From the NCBI RefSeq assembly GCF_002209355.2, contig NZ_CP106855.1:2914001-2978000 (forward strand): a stretch of DNA of 64,000 bases, in the 5' to 3' direction. The notes below the pieces were generated by a model that searched no databases, was not told where the DNA came from, and saw only the letters and a program-made list of their open reading frames with translations. Position 1 is the stretch's first letter, and every line of letters starts with the position of its first letter. Below are positions 17,045-25,240 of the stretch, piece after piece. The position numbers were made by a program, and so were the translations under genes. Source of the stretch: Bdellovibrio sp. SKB1291214 (GTDB lineage: Bacteria; Bdellovibrionota; Bdellovibrionia; Bdellovibrionales; Bdellovibrionaceae).

Positions 17045-17704
17045 ATGAAAACAATTTCTATGCTTATGGCTTCAATTGTGATTTCGACGGGAAGTTTAGC
17101 TTTTGCTCTAACTGGATCTTACTGTGATGACATCACTCGCTTGGATCAGCTTCCTCATTTAAACTCTGTGCAGTTCAAAAATTTCTTTATCGACGGCACC
17201 AAGATTGATCGCATCATCATCTCTAAGGATCGTAAGAAACTTTATGCCCTTCGCGACGATGTGGTTTTAAAATCTTATGACGTCGCCTTTGGAAACCCCT
17301 TCGGTGCTAAGCAATTTGAGGGAGATCGTAAAACTCCAGAGGGAGTTTATAAAATCGATGGTAAAAACAAGGAAAGTTTGTTTTATCGGGGACTGCACAT
17401 CGACTATCCAAATAAAGCGGACCGTGCTTATGCAAAGTCACAAGGTCGTTCTCCGGGTGGCGATATCATGATCCATGGTTTCCCCAATGATCCGACTCAA
17501 AATGCATTAGTGACGGCGGTTCATCCATTTTACAATTGGACCTCGGGATGTGTGGCCGTCACCAATCCTGAAATCGAACAACTCTTTATGATGACGAACA
17601 AGGGCGTGACAGTCGAAATCTGCAAAATGTCGACGCCACCGCAAGCTCCCCAGCCTCCTGAGCCGCCTCAAGCCCCCGAACCACCGAATCAGCCGGAACA
17701 GTAA
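17045..17704 (+). CDS. L,D-transpeptidase (YkuD domain)
   Basis: This is a secreted 219-aa protein with a signal peptide to about residue 21 (S-L-A-F-A). The YkuD domain (about 50-195) has the catalytic signature I-M-I-H-G (His 144) and T-S-G-C-V-A-V (Ser 167, Gly 168, Cys 169). Such enzymes make 3-3 peptidoglycan crosslinks or attach proteins or D-amino acids to the wall. In predatory bacteria, members of the family also act on prey wall, but nothing here shows which target is used. The C-terminal 25 residues are a Pro/Gln/Glu repeat (P-P-Q-A-P-Q-P-P-E-P-P) of low complexity, possibly a wall-spanning or binding tail. A strong terminator follows. Confidence 0.88.
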   Translation: MKTISMLMASIVISTGSLAFALTGSYCDDITRLDQLPHLNSVQFKNFFIDGTKIDRIIISKDRKKLYALRDDVVLKSYDVAFGNPFGAKQFEGDRKTPEGVYKIDGKNKESLFYRGLHIDYPNKADRAYAKSQGRSPGGDIMIHGFPNDPTQNALVTAVHPFYNWTSGCVAVTNPEIEQLFMMTNKGVTVEICKMSTPPQAPQPPEPPQAPEPPNQPEQ

Positions 17705-17711
17705 GATAACG

Positions 17712-17742
17712 AAAAAGTCTTCTGAACTCAGAGGGCTTTTTT
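17712..17742. terminator. rho-independent terminator
   Basis: A 13-bp stem including A/T tracts (AAAAAG on the left arm, CTTTTT on the right) has loop AACT, with three G-T wobbles and a T run after it. It begins 8 bp after the L,D-transpeptidase stop. Confidence 0.85.
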
Positions 17743-17890
17743 TATGTCAAAATTCGACCGACAAAAGTCCAGCTGGATGCGAGAATTCGTATCCCAAAAT
17801 GAGAGTCCATGATGGAATCAGAGTTAAGTGCAGGTTCTTGTTAAAGATTTAGCGTGATGTACCGAAAAGAACCACAACTATGAGGTCGTT

Positions 17891-19798
17891 ATGAGATTGA
17901 AATTGAAGCCGTTATCTACAATCAAAGCACTCGCAGCCACAGCGTCCGTTTGGACTTTCTGTATGGCACCCGTCGCGCAAGGTGCTGCAGCGGCAAATCA
18001 AAAGCAATTGATCAATCAATTCTTGAAAGAGACAAAGCTTTCTACAAAACAGCAAACTGTCTCTGAATTCTGGCAAAGCGTTCGCCACGTTTTCCCTAAA
18101 AAACCTCAAGCACAGTTAGATACTTGGGTGCGTTTGAATGGCTCTCAACCAATGCCGAAAGTTGAAGCTCAAACGATCAAAGGTTCTGACGGCAAAGAGC
18201 AAGTTCGTTTGAACTTCCTTATGGCTGGCGGAAAAACAATGACGATCATCGTTTCTGGTGATGAAGATCAATTCATTAAAATCAACTCTCAATGGTTATC
18301 TGCAAAAGATCTGTCTCGTTATAACAACTTTAACGACATCGTAGACAAACTTGCAAAAGATCCAGAAATCAAAAAAGGTTTGGAATCAAGCCCGGTTCAG
18401 AAAGTCACTGTTGCGACAAATGCTCCGAACAAATTTAAAACTCAAAAAAGATTCCTAACAGGTCGTGAGATCGCGAAACTTCCGACTCTAAAATCGCAAG
18501 TTGATGTTTTGCTTCGTATGCGTGAAGCTTCTGAAGCTGCTGACAGAGTGTTTACTTCTGGTGGCGGTAAAAAAGGCGCGATGAATGAAATCTTGAATCA
18601 TGATGCCATTGAATATGTATGGAGCTTGTTGCTTCCAGACGCAAATGCGGCTGATGGTCCTTGCGTCGCTTCCGGTTGGATCGCTAGCTATCACCAAAAT
18701 TCTTGTGCGCGTGCTGATTTGGGTCGTGACACTTTAATTGCAAGAGCTAAAGAACTTCCTTTCAATGATACTATTAAAGCCAAAGTTGAGACTTGTGCGA
18801 ACACGGGCGGTCTTCCTTGTAATCCGATGATCTTTGGTTTCTCGGATAACAGCGGTACGCCAATTTGTATTAAGTCTTCTGTGAAAACAGCGACGAAACA
18901 ATGTAATGAACTTGCTCCATTGACGGCAGCGGGTAAAGAAAAAATCATCCAATCTATCGTTGCGGCGAAAGGTAAAGATGGTTCTCTTTGTAAGTTAAAT
19001 GGTGAATCAACGGTTTCTCAGTCTTGCTTGGATGCTCTTGATAATTATACGAATGGTTTAAGACAGCACTATTCTAATGCTGCTGAATTCTGTACAAGCG
19101 GTTCTGTTAAAACTCCGGAAGAGAAATCTCAATGGGTGACTCGCGGTGATATTAAAGCAGACCAAAAACAAGCCTGTGATAATTTAAGAGATCGTTACTT
19201 TGGTTTGGCTGCTTTGGTTGAACAAGGTCCTCCAATTGTGATCGCTCCGCCTCCGATTAAAGAAGACAACTGTTCTAAAGAAGTTGCCGGTACAAAAATG
19301 AATGCTGCTGGCCAATGCGTTTGTGAAACGACGAATGCTCCGCCGACTGATTCTGAAGAAGTTGGTCCTAAGAAAAAAATCTGTGCCGCTGCTGCTGTTG
19401 TAGACGCAACTGGTGATAAAGGTGCTAAAAAAGAAGAGTGCGGCGAATGGAGCTGGTGTAAGAGAAAAGGTACCTACATCGCAGTAGGTGCAGGTCTTAT
19501 TGTTGCCGGTCTTCTTGCATGGTTGTTGTTGAAGAAAAAGAAAAAGAACGACAAAAAAGATCCAGTTTACGAAACTCCAGCTCCAGTACCTGAACCAACA
19601 GCGACAGCAACGGTAACGGTATCTCCAAGTGCAACGATCACTCCAGTAGATCCAGCACCGACGACGCCGGCTTGTGATGTTCCGCCGAACTCGATCATCA
19701 ACGGAGTGTGTACACCTCCGACGGTTGTTCCTCCTGAACCGCTTCCATCTGAGGGCGGTACAACCACCGGAACAGTCATCAATGGTGGCGTTCGCTAG
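17891..19798 (+). CDS. large bitopic Cys-rich envelope protein, unknown family
   Basis: I do not recognise the family. The 635-aa product has a signal-like N-terminus (hydrophobic about 12-32), a large exported part, one strong membrane helix (about 536-553, Y-I-A-V-G-A-G-L-I-V-A-G-L-L-A-W-L-L), then K-K-K-K-K-N-D-K-K and an 80-residue Pro/Thr/Val-rich tail with two Cys. By the positive-inside rule the tail would be cytoplasmic. Residues 250-530 hold many Cys (A-C-V-A-S-G-W near 255, C-A-N-T-G-G-L-P-C-N near 298), suggesting disulfides in the periplasm. A GAGG ribosome site is 5 nt before the ATG. The RDD-family gene starts 5 bp after the stop, so the two are probably translated from one message and may form one membrane complex. 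Confidence 0.8.
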   Translation: MRLKLKPLSTIKALAATASVWTFCMAPVAQGAAAANQKQLINQFLKETKLSTKQQTVSEFWQSVRHVFPKKPQAQLDTWVRLNGSQPMPKVEAQTIKGSDGKEQVRLNFLMAGGKTMTIIVSGDEDQFIKINSQWLSAKDLSRYNNFNDIVDKLAKDPEIKKGLESSPVQKVTVATNAPNKFKTQKRFLTGREIAKLPTLKSQVDVLLRMREASEAADRVFTSGGGKKGAMNEILNHDAIEYVWSLLLPDANAADGPCVASGWIASYHQNSCARADLGRDTLIARAKELPFNDTIKAKVETCANTGGLPCNPMIFGFSDNSGTPICIKSSVKTATKQCNELAPLTAAGKEKIIQSIVAAKGKDGSLCKLNGESTVSQSCLDALDNYTNGLRQHYSNAAEFCTSGSVKTPEEKSQWVTRGDIKADQKQACDNLRDRYFGLAALVEQGPPIVIAPPPIKEDNCSKEVAGTKMNAAGQCVCETTNAPPTDSEEVGPKKKICAAAAVVDATGDKGAKKEECGEWSWCKRKGTYIAVGAGLIVAGLLAWLLLKKKKKNDKKDPVYETPAPVPEPTATATVTVSPSATITPVDPAPTTPACDVPPNSIINGVCTPPTVVPPEPLPSEGGTTTGTVINGGVR

Positions 19799-19803
19799 GT
19801 AAA

Positions 19804-20403
19804 ATGGCTAACACCCCAGAAATTAACATACAAGAAAATCCACAGCGGGCTCCTCGGAAACGAGAAGCCCCTGTGCCTTTAAGGGGTCCCTCTCAGGATC
19901 TTTTTAAGCGCAGCAAACAGGAGCTTAGTTTTTCTGTTGGTACCGGTTTTCAGGGTGGACCCTCGCGCAAACGCAAAGGTTATCGTCTGGCGTTGTGGTC
20001 GTTGATGGCCTCATTTATCGATGCATTGATCTTACTTGCCATCAGCTGTGCTTTTTTAGTTCTGTTTTCATTGTTGATGAAGACACCAGCAAACGCTGTT
20101 ATTAAAATATTCTTTCGTTCTGAATCGAACATTATGTTACTTGCGCAATTGTACGCCGTGAGCGCGTGGGTTTATCTGATAGCAACACGGGTCCTAACTG
20201 GTTCTAGCATCGGTGAATGGGCTTGTAATATTCGTTTAGGACAACCCCATGAGCGCATGGAGACTCGTTATGTGTGGCGTGTTTTAAAGCGTTCTACGCT
20301 TATTGTTGCAACCGGAGTTGTTGTTCTGCCAGCGTTGTCTTTGATATTAGGTGGCGACCTTACGGGCAAGCTTTGCGGGCTCCGCCTATTTTCTTTGAAG
20401 TAA
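19804..20403 (+). CDS. RDD-family membrane protein
   Basis: This 199-aa inner-membrane protein has a 55-residue charged N-terminal cytoplasmic part and three hydrophobic helices. The first helix carries L-M-A-S-F-I-D-A-L-I-L, with the Ala/Ser-x-x-Asp core of the RDD family. A second conserved patch, G-S-S-I-G-E-W-A-C-N-I-R-L, precedes the last helix. RDD proteins are small integral membrane proteins of mixed or unknown role; some are linked to ion exchange. The gene is 5 bp downstream of the bitopic Cys-rich protein gene and converges with the RNA methyltransferase gene, sharing 18 bp with it at the 3' ends. Confidence 0.75.
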   Translation: MANTPEINIQENPQRAPRKREAPVPLRGPSQDLFKRSKQELSFSVGTGFQGGPSRKRKGYRLALWSLMASFIDALILLAISCAFLVLFSLLMKTPANAVIKIFFRSESNIMLLAQLYAVSAWVYLIATRVLTGSSIGEWACNIRLGQPHERMETRYVWRVLKRSTLIVATGVVVLPALSLILGGDLTGKLCGLRLFSLK

Positions 20404-21528
20404 ACCTAAAACTTCGTAATGCACCGATTGTGGGAACTGATCTAAGATCGCAAGCTCGCTGATCTCGTATCCAAAAGACTGCAAGCGCTGCATATCTTTT
20501 GCCATCGATTCTGGAAAGCAGGACATATAAATAAAAAATGGCGGTCTTTGTGAGGGGGTTAACTCTTCCAACGGGTTTAAGAAACCCATAAGCCCCGAGC
20601 GAGGTGGATTCGCAAGCACCCCATCAAATTGCGAAAAATCTTGTAGGATCTTTTTCTGAAAATCGCCTCTGTAAATAGTTAATTTTTCGCGATGCTTTTT
20701 TAATTCCGAAGGTAACATAAGAACTGTTTGTTCAAGGCCTTCCAGCGACAGCGCATCGATTTCACAGGCAAGAACTGACTTCGCCGTGGCAAGTGCTGGT
20801 AATGTTAAATTTCCGATGCCAGAACCGAATTCAATCAGGCGAGCGTTAGGATGCTGATTCACCCAGGTTGAAATTTTATCTGCGATGAATACATTTGCCT
20901 TTAAACTAGGTTGGGTAAAGCTCGCCACATGACAGTAAAGATTTACCGGGATCTTATTCATCCACGTCGTGAACCAGACGTTCAGTTCTGGATCTTTGAG
21001 TTTGAATTCTTCGCCATTCCAAACTGGAACTTTGCGGCGCTGACCGATTTCAACAAAAGCTTGTTCTTGAAGTTTTTTAAGAATGCTTTGTTCATCTAGG
21101 AGGGTTTTGATATCGACATTGGCAAAATCAAGCCACACTCCGCGTTGTCCCTCGGGGCCGACACGCAGACGGATCGAACCTTTCGTAAAAGGCCATTTGA
21201 TTTTTCTAAACTCTTTATACCAAGCTTGAAGTTCCGGTGAAAGTTGAGCGCAGATCTCAATATCAACGATTTCATGCGAGCCTTTGCCATAAAGACCCAG
21301 TTTTCCATCTTGCAGGCTGAAATCCAGACGATCGCGTAAGTAAGCAGCCCCCGCGCTTAGGAATTCAATTTGAGGAGGAAGAGTTAAACCATAATCGTGC
21401 AGCAGCCCACGCAGCTCACCGGTCTTTAATTGAACCTGTTCACCATAGGTTTTATCCAGCAACTGGCAACCATTGCAGGTGTTTTCGTAAGGGCATGGGA
21501 TGAGTGTTTGTGGCTCAGGAAAAATCAT
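20386..21528 (-). CDS. RNA m5U methyltransferase, TrmA/RlmD family
   Basis: This SAM-dependent methyltransferase of 380 aa probably methylates C5 of a uridine in 23S rRNA. The N-terminal cysteines C-P-Y-E-N-T-C-N-G-C (residues 12-21) plus C near 92 (I-E-I-C) match the 4Fe-4S ligand pattern of RumA/RlmD. The Rossmann part has L-I-E-F-G-S-G-I-G-N-L-T (SAM site, near 234) and A-N-P-P-R-S-G. The catalytic Cys is in Y-M-S-C-F-P-E-S near 338. There is no clear TRAM domain at the N-terminus, so it is the short form; RlmC, RlmD or RlmCD cannot be told apart by eye. Its ATG overlaps the stop of the lipoprotein gene upstream by 4 bp (ATGA), implying coupled translation. Confidence 0.85.
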   Translation of the reverse strand: MIFPEPQTLIPCPYENTCNGCQLLDKTYGEQVQLKTGELRGLLHDYGLTLPPQIEFLSAGAAYLRDRLDFSLQDGKLGLYGKGSHEIVDIEICAQLSPELQAWYKEFRKIKWPFTKGSIRLRVGPEGQRGVWLDFANVDIKTLLDEQSILKKLQEQAFVEIGQRRKVPVWNGEEFKLKDPELNVWFTTWMNKIPVNLYCHVASFTQPSLKANVFIADKISTWVNQHPNARLIEFGSGIGNLTLPALATAKSVLACEIDALSLEGLEQTVLMLPSELKKHREKLTIYRGDFQKKILQDFSQFDGVLANPPRSGLMGFLNPLEELTPSQRPPFFIYMSCFPESMAKDMQRLQSFGYEISELAILDQFPQSVHYEVLGLLQRK

Positions 21529-22163
21529 TTAGAACGAGGGCCGGGCTCCAGTTTGTATATGCAGCTGGCGGCATCTTTTTTAACGCCATCTTCATAGTGT
21601 AAGTCGCGCTCAGTATACCCTAGAGTCACGTGCGGGAAAAACAATTCTGGGTTAAATTCACCAGATTTCCCACCCTTCCTGACGTAAAGGGCTTCGATTT
21701 CTTTACGAATCTTAAAAAGCGCCTCTGATTCAACTACCACAAAATATGTGCTTTCCTCTTTTCCATTCAGTTTGACAGTGCCACGGCCGACACAAAGCGG
21801 ATGGTAGGGGCTTTTTTGTAGATTCGCTTTTTCAGCGATTTCGTGGATGTCTTTCATTTTTAGGTGTTTGCTCAAGATCTTATCAAACTCGACAGGTGTG
21901 ATCACCGTGATATGGGCTTCGCCGCGGTTTTTAAGGGGTGATTTCAGGATGCCTTCAAGTTGCAGTAAAATCGGTTGATATCCCGAGTAGGTCAAATTCA
22001 TTGCTAGGTAATTTTTGAAAGGCTCTTTACCTTCGTGAGGAATGAATGCGGCTGGAGAGTAAACTTCGTCGGTATATTTGATTTCTGGCAATTGAGTCTG
22101 AGACGGAGCGGTTACACAGGAGCTTAGCATAAGCATAATGAAAACCCATTGAATTGCGCGCAC
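21525..22163 (-). CDS. lipoprotein with 2H phosphoesterase-like domain
   Basis: The product is about 212 aa with a hydrophobic N-terminus and lipobox (M-L-M-L-S-S-C), so it is exported and lipidated. The mature domain has two His-x-Thr motifs, H-I-T-V near 84 and H-V-T-L-G-Y-T-E-R-D near 181. They are spaced as in the 2H phosphoesterase superfamily (2'-5' RNA ligase, cyclic phosphodiesterase and the so-called Swiss Army Knife RNA-repair proteins). A GTG start at 22163 is preferred because GGGAGG lies 6 nt upstream; an ATG two codons earlier touches that site. A nucleotide-processing enzyme outside the cytoplasm is unusual and could act on nucleic acid from another cell, but the substrate is not known. 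It overlaps the RNA methyltransferase gene by 4 bp. Confidence 0.7.
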   Translation of the reverse strand: MRAIQWVFIMLMLSSCVTAPSQTQLPEIKYTDEVYSPAAFIPHEGKEPFKNYLAMNLTYSGYQPILLQLEGILKSPLKNRGEAHITVITPVEFDKILSKHLKMKDIHEIAEKANLQKSPYHPLCVGRGTVKLNGKEESTYFVVVESEALFKIRKEIEALYVRKGGKSGEFNPELFFPHVTLGYTERDLHYEDGVKKDAASCIYKLEPGPRSK

Positions 22164-22181
22164 AAGCATCCTCCCAAGTAT

Positions 22182-22211
22182 TTGACATAAATTCCCAAGT
22201 ACTTCTAGCCT
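22182..22211 (+). promoter_or_regulatory. putative promoter of TolB/M28/PDZ lipoprotein gene
   Basis: A perfect -35 (TTGACA, 22182-22187) is followed by an 18-nt spacer and a poor -10 candidate (TAGCCT, 22206-22211), 9 nt before the ATG at 22221. There is no ribosome-binding site in the gap. The -35 lies between the divergent start codons. Confidence 0.35.
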
Positions 22212-22220
22212 ACACAGACT

Positions 22221-25154
22221 ATGTATAAAGTGAAAGCGCTTCTTAAAAATCTTCTGTGCTTATTTGCCCTTACAACGTTTATTTCGTCCTGTCAGAGCAA
22301 GGAATTGAAACCAAATTCCGCGGGATCTCATGGTGGTACAACGACCACGGGAGCCTTCGTAAACTCCCCAAATAATCTAATTAGTGAGACTCGCCAACTG
22401 ACTTTTGTGGGTCCCAAATCGGGAGAGGGCTATTTCAGTCCAGATGGTCGTTACATGATTTTTCAAAGTGAGCGCGAGCCGGGAAATCCGTTTTATCAAA
22501 TGTACGTCATGGACCTAAAAAACGGAGAGACTCGTCGCGTGTCGCCGGGGCTTGGCAAGACGACTTGTGGATGGATTCATCCTTCGATGAAAAAAGTGAT
22601 GTTCTCCTCCACACACGCAGATCAAAACAGCAAAAAGAAAATGGCCGAGGAAATTGAAAATCGTAAAAAGGCGGTTAAAGCTAAGTACTCTTGGAGCTTT
22701 GATGAAACCTATGACATCTGGACCTCGAATCTAGAGGGGAAGAACTTAAAGCGTCTCACGAAGGAAAAAGGCTATGATGCGGAAGGCGCTTATTCTCCGG
22801 ATGGAAAATATATAGTGTTTGCTTCGAATCGGGCAGGTTACACGGAAAAACTGTCTGCTGACGATCAAAAGTTATTTGATCAAGATCCTTCCTATATGAT
22901 GGATATCTACATCATGAATTCAGATGGATCGGGTGTAAAACGTCTGACTGAATCTAAAGGTTACGACGGCGGACCATTCTTTAGTGCTGATGGCACAAAG
23001 ATCACGTGGCGCCGATTTAATGCAACTGGAACCATGGCTGAAATCTATACAATGAATAGGGATGGTTCAGATCAAAAGGCCGTCACGCAGATGAAGGCTA
23101 TGTCATGGGCGCCTTTCTTTCATCCATCAGGTGATTACATTGTGTTTGGTTCCAGTGTTCTAGGATTCACGAACTTTGAACTCTTCATCGTCGATGCGGC
23201 TGGTAAATCAGATCCGGTGCGAGTCACATTCGCTGACGATTTCGACGGGCTTCCCGTATTCACTCCCGACGGTAAAAATCTGTCCTGGACCCACAGAAAT
23301 CAAAAAGGCGATTCACAGATTGTGATGGCAAAGTGGGATGATGCCCAAGCCCGACGCATGTTGAAGCTTCCGCCCGTGGACCCGGTAAAGGCGTTGCTTA
23401 CCGCAGATTTTAACGTCCCTGATTTAAAAGCTTGGATTGGCTATTTAACACAGAATGAGTTCGCGGGGCGCAGTACGGGGGGCGCTCAAGAAAAAGTGTA
23501 CTCTGAAAAAATCGCGGAGCTTTTTAAAGCTTGGGGATTAAAACCCGCCGGATCAAATGGCACTTATTTTCAAACCTTCGAATTTACTTCAGGTGTGAGT
23601 CTAGGAGATAAGAACTTACTTGAACTCATTTCTAAAGACAAAAAGAACTACAAGGTTTCTGAGGATTACCAGCCACTTTCATTCTCTAAAACAGGACCTG
23701 TAAGTGGGGCGCCCATTGTCTTTGCCGGTTATGGAATTAAGGCGCCGGCCTCTGACAAAGAGGCTGCCTACGATTCCTATAAAGGCCTTGATGTGAAAAA
23801 CAAATGGGTTCTGGTCCTGACAGATTTGCCAGCGAATATGCCGTCGACTCGTCGTCAGTATTTGAACCTTTATTCCAGAATGCAACACAAGGTCACGGTC
23901 GCAAAAAATGAAGGAGCAATCGGTTTAATTGCGGTCCACGGACCATTGAGTGACTTAAACGATCAGTTTGGAAAGATCAAATTCGAAGGCTCCTTGTCAG
24001 AGTCTAGTATCGCGGTCATTCAGCTTTCAACCAAAGCGGCCAATGAGCTTTTGCAACGGGCTGGAAAAGATCTCAAGTCTGAACAAGCAGCCCTAGATAA
24101 AGGCGAGTTTCAGCCTGGATTTGCCATTCCTTCTGTTTACCTAAAAGGAAATATTGATCTGCAATTTCAAAAATCCCAGGGCACGAATGTCCTCGCCGAG
24201 CTTTCAATGAAATCGGCAAAGACGTCGCTGCTTGTGGGGGCCCATGGTGATCATTTGGGGTTAGGTGTGGCCGGAAGTTCTTTGGCTAAAAACGATGAGG
24301 CAGGACTTGCTCACAACGGTGCGGATGACAATGCCTCAGGGGTCGCCGGTGTGATGGAACTTGCTCATTACTATGCAAACCTGCAAAAGACATCACCGCG
24401 AGTATTAAAGAAGAACTTGATGTTTGCAGTATGGTCCGGTGAAGAGCTTGGTAATTTAGGTTCAACTCATTTTACAAAAACTCTGCAGGGTAAAAAGATT
24501 GAAGCTTATTTAAATATGGACATGGTGGGGCGGTTGCGTGATCGCTTATTTGTGCAAGGTCTAGGTTCCGGCGATACATGGACGGGGATAGCAGAAAAGG
24601 TCGAAGCGAAAACAAAGCTCCCTTTGGTGACTCAAGAGGACCCCTATTTGCCAACAGACTCTTTAGCTCTGTATATTGCAGGTATTCCGACTGCGCACTT
24701 TTTTACCGGGGCGCATTCGGAATATCACACCCCCCGTGACACGATGGAGTTAATCAACTTTGAAGGTGAGGTTCGTGTCCTAGAAGTCGTGAAGGGTTTC
24801 GCCGACCAAATCGCTATGACATCAACTGCGGCCGTTAATTATGTAAAGGTCGCAAGTTCTCAAAACAACATGGAAGGCCGAAGTTTCCGGGTGTACGTGG
24901 GAACCATCCCTGATTACACTCAAGAAGGAACCAAAGGTGTTTTGCTTTCAGGGGTCTCAAAAGACAGTCCAGCTGAAAAAGCAGGACTTCAAGAAAAAGA
25001 CGTACTGATTGAATTTGATAGTACAAAAATCGATAACATCTATGATTACGTGTATGCGCTTCAAGCCGTTAAACCGAATAAAGAAACGACATTGAAAGTT
25101 CTTCGTGCCGGTAAAGTCTTGGAATTGAAAGTGACGCCAAAGTTGAAAGAATAA
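22221..25154 (+). CDS. lipoprotein: TolB-like propeller, M28 aminopeptidase, PDZ domain
   Basis: This is a 977-aa exported lipoprotein (lipobox F-I-S-S-C, Cys 24). Residues about 55-370 hold several WD40-like/PD40 repeats (Y-F-S-P-D-G-R-Y, A-Y-S-P-D-G-K-Y, F-F-S-A-D-G-T-K, V-F-T-P-D-G-K-N) forming a TolB-type propeller. Next come a protease-associated insert (about 480-650) and an M28 zinc peptidase core with A-H-G-D-H near 675, D-D-N-A-S-G near 701, G-E-E-L-G near 740, N-M-D-M-V-G near 765 and Y-H-T-P-R-D-T near 835. All five metal-ligand regions are present, so activity is likely. A PDZ domain (V-L-L-S-G-V near 914, S-P-A-E-K-A-G-L) closes the protein. A role in degrading peptides in the periplasm or outside the cell is likely. 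A terminator follows. Confidence 0.88.
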   Translation: MYKVKALLKNLLCLFALTTFISSCQSKELKPNSAGSHGGTTTTGAFVNSPNNLISETRQLTFVGPKSGEGYFSPDGRYMIFQSEREPGNPFYQMYVMDLKNGETRRVSPGLGKTTCGWIHPSMKKVMFSSTHADQNSKKKMAEEIENRKKAVKAKYSWSFDETYDIWTSNLEGKNLKRLTKEKGYDAEGAYSPDGKYIVFASNRAGYTEKLSADDQKLFDQDPSYMMDIYIMNSDGSGVKRLTESKGYDGGPFFSADGTKITWRRFNATGTMAEIYTMNRDGSDQKAVTQMKAMSWAPFFHPSGDYIVFGSSVLGFTNFELFIVDAAGKSDPVRVTFADDFDGLPVFTPDGKNLSWTHRNQKGDSQIVMAKWDDAQARRMLKLPPVDPVKALLTADFNVPDLKAWIGYLTQNEFAGRSTGGAQEKVYSEKIAELFKAWGLKPAGSNGTYFQTFEFTSGVSLGDKNLLELISKDKKNYKVSEDYQPLSFSKTGPVSGAPIVFAGYGIKAPASDKEAAYDSYKGLDVKNKWVLVLTDLPANMPSTRRQYLNLYSRMQHKVTVAKNEGAIGLIAVHGPLSDLNDQFGKIKFEGSLSESSIAVIQLSTKAANELLQRAGKDLKSEQAALDKGEFQPGFAIPSVYLKGNIDLQFQKSQGTNVLAELSMKSAKTSLLVGAHGDHLGLGVAGSSLAKNDEAGLAHNGADDNASGVAGVMELAHYYANLQKTSPRVLKKNLMFAVWSGEELGNLGSTHFTKTLQGKKIEAYLNMDMVGRLRDRLFVQGLGSGDTWTGIAEKVEAKTKLPLVTQEDPYLPTDSLALYIAGIPTAHFFTGAHSEYHTPRDTMELINFEGEVRVLEVVKGFADQIAMTSTAAVNYVKVASSQNNMEGRSFRVYVGTIPDYTQEGTKGVLLSGVSKDSPAEKAGLQEKDVLIEFDSTKIDNIYDYVYALQAVKPNKETTLKVLRAGKVLELKVTPKLKE

Positions 25155-25202
25155 AGGCTCATTGATTTCGAAGAATACCCTTGCGGGGAGTCCAGGAAAA
25201 AT

Positions 25203-25230
25203 AAAAGGGGAGTGGCTAACTCCCCTTTTT
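25203..25230. terminator. bidirectional rho-independent terminator
   Basis: AAAAGGGGAGT pairs with ACTCCCCTTTT around a 5-nt loop. It serves the M28 lipoprotein gene on one side and the converging secreted-protein gene on the other. Confidence 0.88.
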
Positions 25231-25240
25231 TATTAGTTTT

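Noticed and set aside
17831-17873. GGTTCTT/AAGAACC inverted repeat before the Cys-rich bitopic protein gene
   Set aside because: Only 7 bp with a 29-nt gap; expected by chance in a window of this size.
19847-19870. Hairpin with GAAA loop in the start of the RDD gene, considered as an attenuator
   Set aside because: It is inside coding sequence, has a mismatch and no T run; a chance fold in codons is as likely.
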